Shown: positions 36,563 through 48,532, counted from the first letter of the stretch. The stretch is 64,000 nt of DNA from Halobacillus shinanisalinarum (GCF_022919835.1 NZ_CP095074.1:4442001-4506000); one strand, 5' to 3'. Notes: a model not told the origin generated them from the letters alone. Program-made: numbers and translations.

Positions 36563-37543
36563 ATGTTTGAACATTATAGTGTGTTAAAAGAGGAAACAAT
36601 AAAAGGGCTACATATTCGACCGAACGGTGTGTATGTTGACTGCACTTTAGGTGGGGGAGGTCATGCGGAGGAAATTGCCTCACGGCTTAATGAAGATGGG
36701 CAGCTAATCGCTTTTGATCAAGACGAGCATGCACTCGAGGCCGCGCGGACAAGACTTGATTCATACAAAGATCGAATCACCTTTGTTCATGCGAATTTTC
36801 GTCAACTTGAAGAAAAACTTGCAGAACTTGGTTTAGACCAAGTAGATGGGATATTGTATGACCTTGGTGTTTCAAGTCCTCAACTTGATGTTGCAGAGCG
36901 AGGGTTCAGTTATCATAATGATGCACCTCTAGACATGAGAATGAACCAATCGGATGAGTTGTCAGCATGGCATGTAATCAATGAATGGCCATACGAGAAG
37001 CTTGTTCGAATTTTCTTTAAATATGGAGAAGAAAAGTTTTCCAAGCAGATTGCAAGAAAGATTGAAGCGGCTAGAGAAGGAAGGGACATTCAGACAACAA
37101 ATGAGCTTGTGGAGCTGATTAAAGAGGGCATTCCTGCACCAGCCAGAAGAAAAGGTGGGCATCCTGCTAAACGGGTATTTCAGGCCATACGCATCGCTGT
37201 CAATGACGAACTCGGAGCTTTTCAAGATACGCTTCATCAAGCAGCCAGAATGGTTAGTGTGAAAGGGAGAATCGCCGTTATTACATTTCACTCCTTAGAG
37301 GACCGTCTTTGTAAACAAACGTTTAAAAAATGGAGTTCCAATCCTCCTTTACCTAAGAACATTCCAGTCATACCTGAGGACAAGTTGCCTCCATTTAAAT
37401 TAATAACAAGAAAGCCCGTTATTGCTGAGGATAATGAGCTGGAAGACAACCGTCGTTCAAGGTCAGCTAAACTGCGTATTGTCGAGAAGGTAAAGCCATG
37501 GTCTGAAGAGTTTAAATTTGAAGAAGGGTGGAAGCAAACATGA
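36563..37543 (+). CDS. rsmH: 16S rRNA (cytosine(1402)-N(4))-methyltransferase
   Basis: 326-residue SAM-dependent enzyme (MraW). The motif [14 protein letters not shown] (residues 25-38) binds [16 protein letters not shown] and [15 protein letters not shown] are conserved. It methylates C1402 of 16S rRNA. ATG 36563 gives the [11 protein letters not shown] family start, with a weak GAGTGAG ribosome site 24 bases after mraZ. The stop overlaps ftsL (ATGA). Confidence 0.94.
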   Translation: MFEHYSVLKEETIKGLHIRPNGVYVDCTLGGGGHAEEIASRLNEDGQLIAFDQDEHALEAARTRLDSYKDRITFVHANFRQLEEKLAELGLDQVDGILYDLGVSSPQLDVAERGFSYHNDAPLDMRMNQSDELSAWHVINEWPYEKLVRIFFKYGEEKFSKQIARKIEAAREGRDIQTTNELVELIKEGIPAPARRKGGHPAKRVFQAIRIAVNDELGAFQDTLHQAARMVSVKGRIAVITFHSLEDRLCKQTFKKWSSNPPLPKNIPVIPEDKLPPFKLITRKPVIAEDNELEDNRRSRSAKLRIVEKVKPWSEEFKFEEGWKQT

Positions 37544-37908
37544 GCACAGAGAGAGTGAGAGACCTACAACAACCTGTTCAGGAACCACAAAAGAAACAAC
37601 AATCCAAAGTAAAAGTACACAAAAAACAATGGATTAGTACAGGAGAGAAATTTTTATACACCGCCTTTACAGGGGCCGTTATGGCAGCTTCTATCTTTAT
37701 GGTGAATTTTACTGCATCGACAGACACCCTAAATAGGAACATTCAGGAGCTTGAGCAACAGGTGCAGCAACAAGAATCCCATAATGAAACGCTTGCTTAT
37801 CAGGTGAAAGAATTAAGTAACCCTGACCGCATAATAGAGGTCGCCAAAAAACATGGCTTAGATATTCAAAACGCAAAAGTAAAGCAAGCTGGTGTCTTAG
37901 AAAACTAA
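37540..37908 (+). CDS. ftsL: Cell division protein FtsL
   Basis: 122-residue bitopic protein: basic cytoplasmic N-terminus, one membrane helix (about residues 42-62) and an extracellular leucine-zipper coiled coil [16 protein letters not shown] (about 69-84). It forms a complex with DivIB and DivIC at the septum and activates FtsW-PbpB. ATG 37540 overlaps the rsmH stop, with GGGTGG upstream. Confidence 0.88.
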   Translation: MSTERVRDLQQPVQEPQKKQQSKVKVHKKQWISTGEKFLYTAFTGAVMAASIFMVNFTASTDTLNRNIQELEQQVQQQESHNETLAYQVKELSNPDRIIEVAKKHGLDIQNAKVKQAGVLEN

Positions 37909-37933
37909 ACACATTACTATAGGTGGTGTCTTT

Positions 37934-40072
37934 ATGAAAAGTTCAAATACGCATAAAGGTGCCGCTTTGTTGATCATTCTATTTTCGATTATGTTCCTGA
38001 TCATTGCTGGACGTTTCCTTTACATTGAAACAACTGCTGAGGTTGAGGGGGTTAATTTGGATGAATGGGCTGAGAACAGTCGTACAACCTCCTATCAATT
38101 AGACGCAAATCGCGGCAAAATCTATGATAAAAACGGTATGGTTTTGGCCTATGATCGGCCTACTTACCGGTTATATGCGATTGTTGACCCTGCCTTCACG
38201 ACCAACGAAAAGGATCCAAAACACGTGGATGATATAGAAAAAACGGCATCTGAGCTTGCGCCATTATTAGATATGAAAGAAGCTGAGATGGCCGAAACTA
38301 TGAAAGAAGCTCAAGAAGAAGGGAAATTCCAAGTAGAATTTGGGAACAAAGGCCGTGAATTATCACAAGCTGAAATGAAAGAAATAAAGAAACTGGAACT
38401 AAGCGGGATAGGATTTGATCAAGAATCTAAGCGGTATTATCCTAACGGGAAATTCGCCTCGAATATCATCGGATTTGCCCGTACAGAAGACGGTCACATT
38501 AATGGTGTAACAGGCGTTGAAAAGCAAATGGAAGACTATTTAGAGGGTGAAAAAGGTAGAATTTCCTATGAACGTGATAAATATGGAATGAAGCTTTTGG
38601 ATCCTGAAGAAGTTTTGCAGCCTCCAGATGATGGAGAAAATGTTCATTTAACAATCGATCAGAAGATTCAAACCTTTCTAGAAGATGCCATGTCATCTGT
38701 TCAAGAACAATACGAGCCGAAGAAAATCATGGCCGGGGTAATGGATCCGGATACTGGTGAAATATTAGCTATGAGTAATCGTCCAAGTTATAATCCTAAT
38801 GATATCGGTGATGTTGAGAATTGGTACAATGATGTGATATCGAATCCATTTGAACCCGGCTCAACGATGAAAATGTTCACGTGGGCGGCTGCGATTGAAG
38901 AGGGTGTCTATAATGGAAAGGATAAATTTAAATCAGGCTCCTATAAAGTAGGTGAAGATTACCCAGCGATCTATGACCATAAACCTGAAGGATGGGGCAA
39001 AATTACTTTTAATGAAGGGTTCAGGCGTTCATCCAACGTTGCTGCCTCCATCTTGGCAATGGAGAAATTAGGTCCTGGTAAGTTTAGGGAGTATTTATCA
39101 GATTTCCGTTTGGATCAGAAAACGGGGATTGATCTTCCTGGAGAAGCATCCGGTAAGGTTTTATATGATTATCCAATTGAAAAAGTCACCACTTCTTTTG
39201 GACAGGGAACAACGACAACTCCTATTCAGTTAATGACAGCGGCAACGTCTATAGCGAATGGTGGCGAGATTATGAGACCGTATGTGTTGTCAAAAGTCGC
39301 CGGGAGTGATTCTGATAAAACGATAAAAGTCAGTGAGCCTGAGGTGCTAGGGAAGCCTATCTCAGAGGACACAGCCAAGAAAATGAGAGATTTACTGGGC
39401 AATGTCGTCACGGGAGAAGACGGCACAGGGGCTCCATTTAAGCTAGGAGACTATTCTGTGGCAGGTAAAACCGGGACAGCGCAGATTCCGGGGCCTGGTG
39501 GCCAATACTTGACCGGACGGGATAATTACACCTTCTCATTCTTAGGTATGGCACCTAAAGAGGACCCAGAACTTCTGATGTATGTGGCTGTTCAGCAACC
39601 AGAGCTTGAACCTGATGAGACTGGCTCAGAACCAGCATCTTATATCTTTAAGACAGTCATGGAAAATAGCTTGCATTATCTTGATATCAACCCAGATAAA
39701 AATAAGGACGAGCAGGTTGAAACAAATCAACTAAACGACATGACAGGCATGAAAACAAAAGAAGCCGTTGATACCTTGAAAAAAAACTATGCCCATGTTT
39801 CAGTAGTTGGAAACGGTGGAAAAGTGACAGCTACCCTCCCGAATGCAGGCACCACCACTTTGAGTGGCCAACGAGTCATTGTGATTACGGATCAGCCGAA
39901 GATGCCAGATATTACTGGATGGTCGATGCGTGATGTTCAACGCCTTGCTGACCATTTTAATTTAAAGGTGGAAACAATGGGAAGTGGATATGTCGTTAAG
40001 CAAAGTATAGCGAAAGGTTCAAAATTAAAAGATGACGGTTACCTTGTGGTAGAGCTTTCGCCGCCACAGTAA
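37934..40072 (+). CDS. pbpB: Penicillin-binding protein 2B (division transpeptidase)
   Basis: 712-residue class b PBP with one N-terminal membrane helix (about residues 12-30), a dimerisation domain and a transpeptidase domain with the three motifs S-T-M-K (about residue 310), S-S-N (about 365) and K-T-G-T (about 511). Two PASTA domains follow (about 590-650 and 655-712), which separates Pbp2B from SpoVD. It cross-links septal peptidoglycan with FtsW. ATG 37934 follows AGGTGGTG. Confidence 0.95.
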   Translation: MKSSNTHKGAALLIILFSIMFLIIAGRFLYIETTAEVEGVNLDEWAENSRTTSYQLDANRGKIYDKNGMVLAYDRPTYRLYAIVDPAFTTNEKDPKHVDDIEKTASELAPLLDMKEAEMAETMKEAQEEGKFQVEFGNKGRELSQAEMKEIKKLELSGIGFDQESKRYYPNGKFASNIIGFARTEDGHINGVTGVEKQMEDYLEGEKGRISYERDKYGMKLLDPEEVLQPPDDGENVHLTIDQKIQTFLEDAMSSVQEQYEPKKIMAGVMDPDTGEILAMSNRPSYNPNDIGDVENWYNDVISNPFEPGSTMKMFTWAAAIEEGVYNGKDKFKSGSYKVGEDYPAIYDHKPEGWGKITFNEGFRRSSNVAASILAMEKLGPGKFREYLSDFRLDQKTGIDLPGEASGKVLYDYPIEKVTTSFGQGTTTTPIQLMTAATSIANGGEIMRPYVLSKVAGSDSDKTIKVSEPEVLGKPISEDTAKKMRDLLGNVVTGEDGTGAPFKLGDYSVAGKTGTAQIPGPGGQYLTGRDNYTFSFLGMAPKEDPELLMYVAVQQPELEPDETGSEPASYIFKTVMENSLHYLDINPDKNKDEQVETNQLNDMTGMKTKEAVDTLKKNYAHVSVVGNGGKVTATLPNAGTTTLSGQRVIVITDQPKMPDITGWSMRDVQRLADHFNLKVETMGSGYVVKQSIAKGSKLKDDGYLVVELSPPQ

Positions 40073-40156
40073 CACTAAACAAACAGTGTTCTAATCGCTC
40101 TGTGATTGCATATAGTGATACAAGCTTACTCTATCGATTTTAAAGGAGTTATGGAT

Positions 40157-42082
40157 ATGAGAAGAGTATCACAAGTAATTGTCAGAAAGCGTTTAGTCAC
40201 TGTTTTTTTAGTGGGATTAATTATCTTTGCGACGATTGCAGGTCGTTTAGGTTACGTTCAATTTGTATTAAGTGATTTTTTAATTGCGCAAGCAGAAGAG
40301 TCGTGGGGAAGAGATATTACGTTTGAGCCTGAAAGAGGTAAGATCCTGGATACAAATGGAAAGGTTTTGGTCGGTAACCAGTCTGCACCGACGGTAATGG
40401 TTGTCCCTAGACAAATTAAAAATCCTGAACAAACGGCCCAAAAGCTGTCTGAAATTCTAGACATGACTGTAGAGAAGGCCTATGATCATTTAACGAATCA
40501 AGTGTCAATAGAGAAAATCAATCCTGAAGGACGTAAAATATCGGAGGAGCAAGCAGTAGCTATTCAATCACTTAATATTCCGGGTGTTTACATAGCTGAA
40601 GACTCAGTGCGCTATTACCCTCATGGTTCGTTCCTTTCACATGTACTCGGATTCAGCGGGATTGACAATCAAGGGCTGCTTGGGCTAGAAGCATACTATG
40701 ATGAAGAATTGAGTGGGGAGAAAGGGGCACTTTCTTTCTACTCGGATGCGAAAGGGAAGCGGATGCCGGATATTGCTGATACGTACACACCACCTGTAGA
40801 TGGGAAAGATTTACGGCTTACCATCGATTATAAAGTTCAATCCATCATTGAGCGAGAGTTAGATTTAGCTGTGGCAAAATATAATCCAGATGGTGCATTA
40901 GCTATCGCGGTTGACCCGGATAATGGGAAAGTTATGGCGATGTCATCCCGACCTAATTTTCACCCAGCTAATTATCAAAACGTTGAAGCTTCCGTGTACA
41001 ATCGAAACTTACCTGTCTGGAGTACCTATGAACCCGGTTCCACTTTTAAGATTATTACCCTGGCGGCGGCACTTGAGGAAAATGTCGTGGATTTACAGGA
41101 TGACCATTTTAATGACCCTGGACATATTAAAGTCGGAGGTTCGACACTACATTGTTGGAAGAGCGGCGGGCATGGAGAACAGACTTTTTTAGAGGTCGTG
41201 CAAAACTCATGTAACCCCGGATTCGTCAAATTAGGAGAACGGTTAGGCAAAGAGAATATACTAGAATACATTAACCGTTTTGGCTTTGGGCAGAAAACAG
41301 GGATCGATTTACAAGGGGAAGGAAAGGGAATTTTATTCAAACCTGAACGAATGGGGTCAGTAGAACTTGCTACGACTGCCTTTGGCCAAGGTGTATCTGT
41401 TACACCGATCCAACAAGTTATGGCTGTAGCGGCCGCCGTAAACGGAGGCTATTATTACGAACCATATGTTCAGGAAGCATGGCTCGATCCTATTGACGGT
41501 GAAGTATTACAGAAGAATGAACCGGAAATGGAGCGGCGGGTCATCTCTGAAGAAACATCAAAACAAGTAAGGAATGCTCTGGAGAGTGTTGTAGCGAAAG
41601 GAACGGGCCGTCCGGCATTTGTTGAAGGATATAGAGTAGGTGGAAAAACTGGAACGGCACAGAAGGTAGGACCTGATGGACAGTACATGACCAACAATCA
41701 TATCGTTTCTTTTATTGGCTTTGCCCCGGCAGATGATCCAGAACTTGTCGTCTACCTGGCCATTGATAACCCGAAGAACACGGTTCAATTTGGTGGCGTC
41801 GTTGCTGCTCCAATCGTCGGGGATATTATGGCCGACAGCTTACGTTCGTTGGGAGTTAAACCTAGAAAGGATGGCTTGGAAAAAGAATACGCATGGCCAG
41901 AAGAACCGCTTGTTGAAGTTCCCGATGTAACGGGAATGGAAAAGGATGAATTAACCCAATTTTTAACAACATTAAAAATTGAAACAAACGGGAAGGGCTC
42001 CACCGTCGTTACTCAAGCCCCGGAGGCAGGGGTTAAAGTTCCAAGTGGCTCAACTATCCGTGTCTATTTGGGTGAAGAATAA
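40157..42082 (+). CDS. spoVD: Sporulation-specific penicillin-binding protein SpoVD
   Basis: 641-residue class b PBP for spore cortex synthesis, working with SpoVE. One membrane helix (about residues 16-36); transpeptidase motifs S-T-F-K (about residue 294), S-C-N (about 355) and K-T-G-T (about 496); a single C-terminal PASTA domain (about 580-641), which fits SpoVD. ATG 40157 is eight bases after AAGGAG; ATG 40151 is too close. Upstream CATATAGT (40109-40116) resembles a sigma-E -10 box, but no -35 is clear. Sits between pbpB and murE as in B. subtilis. Confidence 0.95.
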   Translation: MRRVSQVIVRKRLVTVFLVGLIIFATIAGRLGYVQFVLSDFLIAQAEESWGRDITFEPERGKILDTNGKVLVGNQSAPTVMVVPRQIKNPEQTAQKLSEILDMTVEKAYDHLTNQVSIEKINPEGRKISEEQAVAIQSLNIPGVYIAEDSVRYYPHGSFLSHVLGFSGIDNQGLLGLEAYYDEELSGEKGALSFYSDAKGKRMPDIADTYTPPVDGKDLRLTIDYKVQSIIERELDLAVAKYNPDGALAIAVDPDNGKVMAMSSRPNFHPANYQNVEASVYNRNLPVWSTYEPGSTFKIITLAAALEENVVDLQDDHFNDPGHIKVGGSTLHCWKSGGHGEQTFLEVVQNSCNPGFVKLGERLGKENILEYINRFGFGQKTGIDLQGEGKGILFKPERMGSVELATTAFGQGVSVTPIQQVMAVAAAVNGGYYYEPYVQEAWLDPIDGEVLQKNEPEMERRVISEETSKQVRNALESVVAKGTGRPAFVEGYRVGGKTGTAQKVGPDGQYMTNNHIVSFIGFAPADDPELVVYLAIDNPKNTVQFGGVVAAPIVGDIMADSLRSLGVKPRKDGLEKEYAWPEEPLVEVPDVTGMEKDELTQFLTTLKIETNGKGSTVVTQAPEAGVKVPSGSTIRVYLGEE

Positions 42083-42167
42083 GTTGTCGAAATTTAACAT
42101 CGCACGGTACAGCCGTTTATATCTTTGCTATAATGAATAGGAATGTGGGAAAGTTAGGATGATTAGA

Positions 42168-43642
42168 GTGAAAGTAACTAAATTACTAGAATTAGTTCCA
42201 TTTTATAGAACAAATCAATCGATAGAATCGATAACCATCTCTGGTATCACCATGGATTCTAGAACGGTTTCCCATGGGGATGTGTTTATCTGTATCCGTG
42301 GCAGTGAAACAGACGGCCATGCCTATGTGACTTCAGCCATTGACCAGGGAGCAGCCGTTATCATTGCTGAAGAAGACCTGGATATTGATTTTCCGGTTAT
42401 TACCGTAAACGACACAACGAAGATTCTAGCCATGGTGGCTTCAACCTTTTATGATTATCCAACCGAAAAGGTATATACGATCGGTGTGACTGGCACCAAT
42501 GGCAAGACAACCATTACGTACCTGCTCGATGAAATCTACAATCTTGAAAAGCAGACGACTGCTACAATTGGCACGATTCAAATGAAAATCGCAGGGGATC
42601 TGTATCCAGTGAAAAATACAACCCTGATTCCCTTTCTTTACAGAGAAGCTTCCGCAAAATGGCTGATCGTGGTGTGGAAACAGCCATTATGGAGGTTTCT
42701 TCCCATGCACTTGATCAAGGTAGAGTGTATGGATGCGATTTTGATATTGCTATTTTTACGAACTTAAGTCAGGATCATTTAGATTATCATGAAGATATGG
42801 ATGATTATCTTCGTGCTAAGTCCCTATTGTTCGCCCAGCTTGGAAACGGGTATAATGTGGAGCGGGCAAAATTTGCAATCATTAATATCGATTCGCCCGT
42901 TGCTGCAAAACTGATCCGTTCAACGGCGAAACCGACCTTGACTTATGGGGTCGAAAAAACAGCAGATGTGATGGCAACAAACATTTCTCTTCATGAAAAA
43001 GGAACGTCGTTTACGATGTTAACGCCTAAAGGCAGGATTGAAATAACGAGTCCGTTAATGGGAATGTTCAGCATTTATAATATGCTGGCAGCGGCAGGAG
43101 CGTCTCTCGCTTCAGGAGTGAGCCTGCAAACGATTAAGCAGTCCTTTGCACAAACAGAAGGTGTTCGAGGCCGGTTTGAACCCGTGCTTGCTGGACAGGA
43201 CTTCGGTGTGGTTGTGGATTATGCTCATACACCTGACTCTTTAGAAAATGTGTTGAGAACGATGAAGGACTTTTGTCGCGGATCTATCCGAGTTGTGGTG
43301 GGATGCGGGGGAGACCGTGATCGTTCTAAGCGCTCATTAATGGCGGACGTAGCCATGAGATATGGCGACCATATTATTTTCACATCAGATAATCCGCGGT
43401 CCGAGGATCCAGCGAGGATCCTACATGATATGACCTCGCACCTTAATGGAGGTTTTGATGTTGAGCAAGACCGAGAAAAAGCAATAGAAAGTGCGATCTC
43501 ACGTTCAAATGAAGGGGACATGGTACTTATAGCCGGGAAAGGTCATGAGACGTATCAAGAAGTTAACGGTGTACGTTACGACTTTGATGATCGCGAAGTA
43601 GCAAGAGATATTTTATTGAAGGTTAAAGGGAGACGTTCGTAA
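42168..43642 (+). CDS. murE: UDP-MurNAc-tripeptide synthetase MurE (frameshifted at 42622-42624)
   Basis: ATP-dependent Mur ligase that adds the third amino acid to UDP-MurNAc-L-Ala-D-Glu, by context meso-diaminopimelate. ATP loop GVTGTNGKTTITYL is near residue 107, ASSHALDQGRVYGCDFD-type motif in the middle, and DNPRSEDP near residue 410, the mark of diaminopimelate-adding enzymes. The frame breaks in the conserved K-N-T-T-P: CCC at 42622-42624 should be CCCC, after which P-D-S-L-S-L-Q-R-S-F-R-K-M follows in the next frame. MurE is essential, so an error in the sequence is likely. GTG 42168 (VKVTKLLEL) matches the family start; ATG 42159 is the alternative. Confidence 0.93.
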
Positions 43643-44997
43643 TGTTTACAGTAAAGGAATTAACTAAAGTCTTTCCTGAGTATAGAGGAGCAGCCAATGA
43701 CTCCATTCTTATCCGTGGTACGATGACTGATACCCGACAAGAAGTGAAACAAAGTTTATTTGTTCCGATTGTAGGGGAGTCCTTTGATGCTCATCAGTTT
43801 TTAATGGAGGCGATTAAACAAGGAGCTGTAGCAGCGCTTTGGCAAAATGATCGTTCTCTGCCAGAGGCAATACCTACTGAGTTTCCCATACTTTTCGTTG
43901 ATGATACGACAGCTGCCCTCCAGCAGACAGCAAGATTTTATTTAAATAAAGTTGCACCGACAGTGATCGGTGTGACCGGTTCAAATGGGAAAACAACGAC
44001 GAAGGACTTAACAGCATCCATCCTTCAAGTCAAGTATAAAACACATAAAACTGCAGGAAACTATAATAATCATATCGGCTTACCTCTGACGATCCTTGCA
44101 ATGCCGCTCGATACAGAGGTGGTTGTCCTTGAGATGGGGATGAATAGGCTTGGAGAAATCTCCTTGTTATCAAAACTTGCCCAGCCCGACCATGTGATTA
44201 TTACAAATATTGGTGAATCCCACATTGAATACTTGGGCTCACGTGAAAATATAGCTAGAGCTAAATTAGAAATATTAGATGGCTGGACCGAGCGAGGATT
44301 GTTTGTATTTGATGGGGATGAGCCGTTGCTTACTCCCTATATGTCACGATCTTCAGGTGTCGCTTGTGGTTTTTCTGAAGCAGCATCTAAACCCATTCAG
44401 CACATAGAAATGACGGATGATGACAGCTTTTTCAAATTAGATAGCGTTCCCTATCATATCCCGATGTCAGGAAGGCATAACATTAAAAATGCATCATATG
44501 TTATAGCTATTGCGACTTTTTTAGGTCTTACTTCAGAAGAGATTAATCAGGGATTTAATCAGTTAGAAATGTCAGGGATGCGGTTTGAAAAGCATGAGGG
44601 TAAGCAGGGGGCGTTGATTATCAATGATGCCTATAATGCTTCACCAACTTCAATGAAAGCTGTCATTGAAGTCGTTTGTCATTTGAAAGACAAGAAAAAT
44701 AAAGTGCTCGTACTTGGGGATATCTTTGAGTTAGGGGATCATGCCGCCGACTTGCATGCCAGTGTGGCTTCCGCCATAACGGAACAAATCAATACGGTTT
44801 ATACCATTGGTGAACATGCTGGCATGATTACGAGTGCACTTAAAGATAATTATCCCGGAATAGAATCTAAGCATTTTCAAACAAAACAATCATTGAGTGA
44901 TCAGCTTCAGGATAAACTAACATCAGAGACCGTTGTATTACTTAAAGCTTCGCGTGGAATGAAACTTGAAGAAATAATGAAAGATTTAACGAACTGA
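43642..44997 (+). CDS. murF: UDP-MurNAc-tripeptide-D-Ala-D-Ala ligase MurF
   Basis: 451-residue Mur ligase that adds D-Ala-D-Ala to complete the lipid-linked pentapeptide precursor. ATP loop [11 protein letters not shown] is at residues 110-120; EMGMNRLGEIS and INDAYNASPTSM are MurF marks. The start overlaps the murE stop by one base. In B. subtilis murF lies elsewhere (after ddl); here it has the position common to most bacteria. Confidence 0.95.
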   Translation: MFTVKELTKVFPEYRGAANDSILIRGTMTDTRQEVKQSLFVPIVGESFDAHQFLMEAIKQGAVAALWQNDRSLPEAIPTEFPILFVDDTTAALQQTARFYLNKVAPTVIGVTGSNGKTTTKDLTASILQVKYKTHKTAGNYNNHIGLPLTILAMPLDTEVVVLEMGMNRLGEISLLSKLAQPDHVIITNIGESHIEYLGSRENIARAKLEILDGWTERGLFVFDGDEPLLTPYMSRSSGVACGFSEAASKPIQHIEMTDDDSFFKLDSVPYHIPMSGRHNIKNASYVIAIATFLGLTSEEINQGFNQLEMSGMRFEKHEGKQGALIINDAYNASPTSMKAVIEVVCHLKDKKNKVLVLGDIFELGDHAADLHASVASAITEQINTVYTIGEHAGMITSALKDNYPGIESKHFQTKQSLSDQLQDKLTSETVVLLKASRGMKLEEIMKDLTN

Positions 44998-45034
44998 TGA
45001 GAGGCGACGGCGATCACGCTAAAGGAGGAAGAAA

Positions 45035-46021
45035 ATGAACGACTACATACTATTTATCACCATGGCCCTATCATTCGCAGTTACCGTCGTAATATCGCCG
45101 ATCATTATTCCGTATTTAAAACGGCTTAAATTTGGCCAAAGTATCCGGGATGAAGGTCCAGAGTCTCATCAAAAAAAATCAGGGACACCTACAATGGGAG
45201 GAGTCATGATTCTTGTCGCCATTACGGTTACGACATTAATCATCTCTTTTTGGCTATTGCCAGAAGCAGAAAGTGTACAAATTTTCTTAGTTCTATTTGT
45301 ACTGTTAGGCTATGGCCTTTTAGGATTTCTTGATGACTATATTAAGGTGGCTCTTAAACGAAATCTTGGACTTACATCTAAACAAAAAATGCTTGGACAA
45401 ATTATTATTGCCATTGTAGTCTATATCATTCTACAGCAAAATGATTTCGAAACGTACATTGCTATCCCTGGAACCTCATTTCAGCTTGAACTGGGATGGG
45501 GCTATGGGCTTTTAATCTTATTTATGCTTGTTGGCGGATCCAATGCTGTGAATCTTACCGATGGATTAGATGGACTGCTTGCTGGTACAGCTGCCATTGC
45601 TTTTGGAGCGTTTGGCATATTAGCCTGGAACGGGGAGCTAAATATAGAGGTGGCGATCTTCTCCCTTGCCGTTGTAGGAGCTCTTTTAGGTTTTCTTGTT
45701 TTTAATGCCCACCCTGCCAAAGTCTTCATGGGTGACACAGGTTCGCTCGCTTTAGGTGGAGCGATTGCCATTATTGCTATTTTAACGAAGCTTGAACTCT
45801 TGCTTGTATTAATTGGTGGAGTATTTGTCATTGAGACCTTATCTGTAATTATTCAGGTCATATCATTTAAAACAACTGGTAAACGCATATTTAAAATGAG
45901 TCCGCTACACCATCACTATGAACTAAATGGTTGGTCCGAATGGCGTGTGGTTACAACGTTTTGGGCAGTTGGCTTAGTTTTTGCGGTACTTGGGATCTAC
46001 ATTGAGGTGATGTTCGGATGA
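45035..46021 (+). CDS. mraY: Phospho-MurNAc-pentapeptide translocase MraY
   Basis: 328-residue membrane enzyme with ten helices that makes lipid I from undecaprenyl phosphate and UDP-MurNAc-pentapeptide. Catalytic Asp motifs FLDDYIKV and NLTDGLDGL, and the [12 protein letters not shown] loop, are intact. ATG 45035 follows AAAGGAGG. The stop overlaps murD (ATGA). Confidence 0.96.
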   Translation: MNDYILFITMALSFAVTVVISPIIIPYLKRLKFGQSIRDEGPESHQKKSGTPTMGGVMILVAITVTTLIISFWLLPEAESVQIFLVLFVLLGYGLLGFLDDYIKVALKRNLGLTSKQKMLGQIIIAIVVYIILQQNDFETYIAIPGTSFQLELGWGYGLLILFMLVGGSNAVNLTDGLDGLLAGTAAIAFGAFGILAWNGELNIEVAIFSLAVVGALLGFLVFNAHPAKVFMGDTGSLALGGAIAIIAILTKLELLLVLIGGVFVIETLSVIIQVISFKTTGKRIFKMSPLHHHYELNGWSEWRVVTTFWAVGLVFAVLGIYIEVMFG

Positions 46022-47364
46022 GAACCTTTCAATCATTTGATTACAATAACGTATTAGTGCTAGGACTTGCGAAAAGTGGTACAGCAGCTGCTGAATTACT
46101 TTTAGACAGTGGTGTTCATGTTCGTGTCAATGACTATAAAGCAGATGAAAACAGTGAGCAGGTGAGAAGGCTTAACGCAAAAGGAGCCGAGGTGATTACG
46201 GGAGGACATCCATTACACACCCTTGATGACATTGATTTAATCGTTAAGAATCCGGGCATTCGATATGAAAATCCAATCGTTGTGGAGGGGCAAAAGCGCG
46301 GGATATCTGTTGTGACTGAGATTGAACTCGCCGGTCAACTTCACAAAGGAGATTTAATCGGGGTTACGGGGTCAAATGGCAAAACGACAACGACAACATT
46401 AATTCATGCTTTTCTTGAAGCTGATCATAAGCCTGTTTCGATTGCGGGAAATATCGGAGAAGTGGCTTGTGAGGTAGCTCGTACAACATCAGAAGAGGAA
46501 ACAATGGTTGTTGAACTATCGTCCTTTCAGTTGATGGGTGTCGAAACCTTCAAACCAAACATTGCGGTTTGGTTAAATTTATTCGAAGCTCACCTGGATT
46601 ATCACCATTCATTAGAAAATTATTATCAGGCAAAAGCGAATATCACTAAAATGCAAACGGAAGATGATTATCTCGTATACAACGCAGATGATGATTCGAT
46701 CGTATCTTTTCTTTCGACTGCAGCAGCAACTAGAGTTCCATTTTCTATTACAGAAAAAGTCGATGGAGCCTTTGCTGATGAGGAATGGGTGTATTTTAAA
46801 GGTGAAAAAGTGATGAAGCGAAGCGATATTGTGCTGGTAGGTGAGCATAACCTGGCAAACATCTTGGCAGCCGTGGCGGCTGTGAAGATAAGAGGCATCT
46901 CAAATGATGCCATCCACAAAGTTTTAACAAGCTTCGCAGGGGTTCCGCATCGCCTCGAATTTGTTACCCGAAAGCAAGGGATTCTATTTTATAATGATTC
47001 AAAAGCGACAAATATTTTAGCGACATCCTATGCACTCAGATCTTTTACTCAGCCAACTGTATTATTAGCAGGCGGTTTAGATCGAGGTAATGATTTTGAT
47101 GGATTAATTCCCTACTTAACAAACGTAAAAGCTATGGTTGTCTTCGGTGAAACCCAAGACAAGCTTGCTGATGCAGCTAAACAAGCAAATATTGAACATA
47201 TTTGTGCTGTGGAAACAATGGATGAAGCAGTGCAGACCGCTCATCGCCTGACACACGAAGGGGAAGTCGTTCTGTTGTCCCCAGCTTGTGCGAGCTGGGA
47301 TCAATATGGGACTTTTGAAGAAAGAGGTCATATGTTTAAACAAGCTGTGCATAAGCTGAAGTAA
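46018..47364 (+). CDS. murD: UDP-MurNAc-L-alanine:D-glutamate ligase MurD
   Basis: 448-residue cytoplasmic Mur ligase. An N-terminal nucleotide-like domain ([16 protein letters not shown]), ATP loop [11 protein letters not shown] (residues 115-125), and [11 protein letters not shown] in the C-terminal part identify it. The start overlaps mraY, so translation is coupled. A weak GGGCT/AGCCC hairpin at 47367-47393 lies between it and spoVE. Confidence 0.95.
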   Translation: MRTFQSFDYNNVLVLGLAKSGTAAAELLLDSGVHVRVNDYKADENSEQVRRLNAKGAEVITGGHPLHTLDDIDLIVKNPGIRYENPIVVEGQKRGISVVTEIELAGQLHKGDLIGVTGSNGKTTTTTLIHAFLEADHKPVSIAGNIGEVACEVARTTSEEETMVVELSSFQLMGVETFKPNIAVWLNLFEAHLDYHHSLENYYQAKANITKMQTEDDYLVYNADDDSIVSFLSTAAATRVPFSITEKVDGAFADEEWVYFKGEKVMKRSDIVLVGEHNLANILAAVAAVKIRGISNDAIHKVLTSFAGVPHRLEFVTRKQGILFYNDSKATNILATSYALRSFTQPTVLLAGGLDRGNDFDGLIPYLTNVKAMVVFGETQDKLADAAKQANIEHICAVETMDEAVQTAHRLTHEGEVVLLSPACASWDQYGTFEERGHMFKQAVHKLK

Positions 47365-47424
47365 GGGCTTATGTGACAAGCTGTAGCCCTGTTTTCCAAA
47401 TGATATGGGAGGTAGGGCTTTTTT

Positions 47425-48523
47425 ATGGATAAAGTTGAAAAAAAGCCAGACGTATGGCTGACATGTACCATTCTTAGTATATTAATTATTGGCATTATTA
47501 TGGTGTACAGTTCCTCAAGCATATGGTCAGAGTATAAATTTGATGACTCATGGTTTTATGCTAAGAGACAAATATTATTCGCTGTACTTGGTCTAGCGGC
47601 AATGACTTTCTTATCACGTATTCCTTATTATTTCTGGTTTAAGCATGCGAAGTGGATTGCCATTATTTGTTTGGTGTTTTTAATCGCTGTCTTAATCCCG
47701 GGGATAGGTATGGTTCGTGGGGGGCAAGAAGCTGGATTGGGATCGGCATGTTCAGTATTCAGCCCTCTGAATTTATGAAGCTAGGACTGATAATATTTTT
47801 AGCAAGGTTCTTATCGGTAAGACAAAAGAAAATAGTTTCCTTCCAAGAAGGCTTTCTTCCAGGGCTAGCCCTTATTCTTGTACCTTTTGCCCTCATTATG
47901 TTGCAGCCTGATTTAGGGACAGGCGTCGTGATGGTAACAACATGTCTTGTGATGATGTTCACGGCAGGGGCGCGGATCGGCCACTTTATGTGGATTGCTG
48001 CGGCTGGAGCCGCTGGTATGGTTGGATTAATTGCGTCAGCCCCCTACCGAATTAAGCGAATCACATCCTTTTTGCATCCTTGGGAGGACCCGCTCGGAAG
48101 CGGGTTCCAAATTATTCAGTCGCTATATGCGATTGGTCCAGGTGGCTTACTTGGACTTGGGTTAGGAAACAGTATGCAAAAGTTCTTTTATTTACCTGAA
48201 CCACAAACAGATTTTATTTTTGCCGTCTTAGCAGAAGAGTTAGGATTCATCGGGGGCAGCGTGGTTCTCATTCTATTCTTCATTTTGCTGTGGCGAGGGG
48301 TACGTGCCAGTTTATATGCCCGGATTTATTTGGAAGCTTGCTGGCGCTTGGTATTGTCGGAATGATTTCGATTCAGGTGATGATCAACGTAAGTGTTGTA
48401 ACAGGGTTTATACCAGTTACCGGGATCACTCTTCCACTGATAAGTTATGGAGGCTCCTCTTTAACCTTAACCCTGGCCTCACTTGGGCTGCTTCTAAGTG
48501 TCAGTCGATATTCATCAAAATGA
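47425..48523 (+). CDS. spoVE: Spore cortex SEDS protein SpoVE (two frameshifts)
   Basis: SEDS-family glycosyltransferase that partners SpoVD in cortex synthesis. Read across two frameshifts it has 366 residues, the exact usual length, with about ten membrane helices and motifs FSIQPSEFMKLG, QPDLGTG and LPLISYGGSSL. First break: the G-run 47719-47724 (six G) should have seven, in M-V-R-G-G-A-R-S-W-I-G. Second: CCC at 48319-48321 should be CCCC, in A-P-D-L-F-G-S-L-L-A-L. Both are homopolymer losses. ATG 47425 follows GGGAGG. murG and murB, which follow it in B. subtilis, are absent. Confidence 0.92.
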
Positions 48524-48532
48524 TACAAACGT

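Noticed and set aside
47366..47393. Terminator between murD and spoVE
   Set aside because: The GGGCT/AGCCC pairing is short, with only TTTT after it; not strong enough to list as a terminator.
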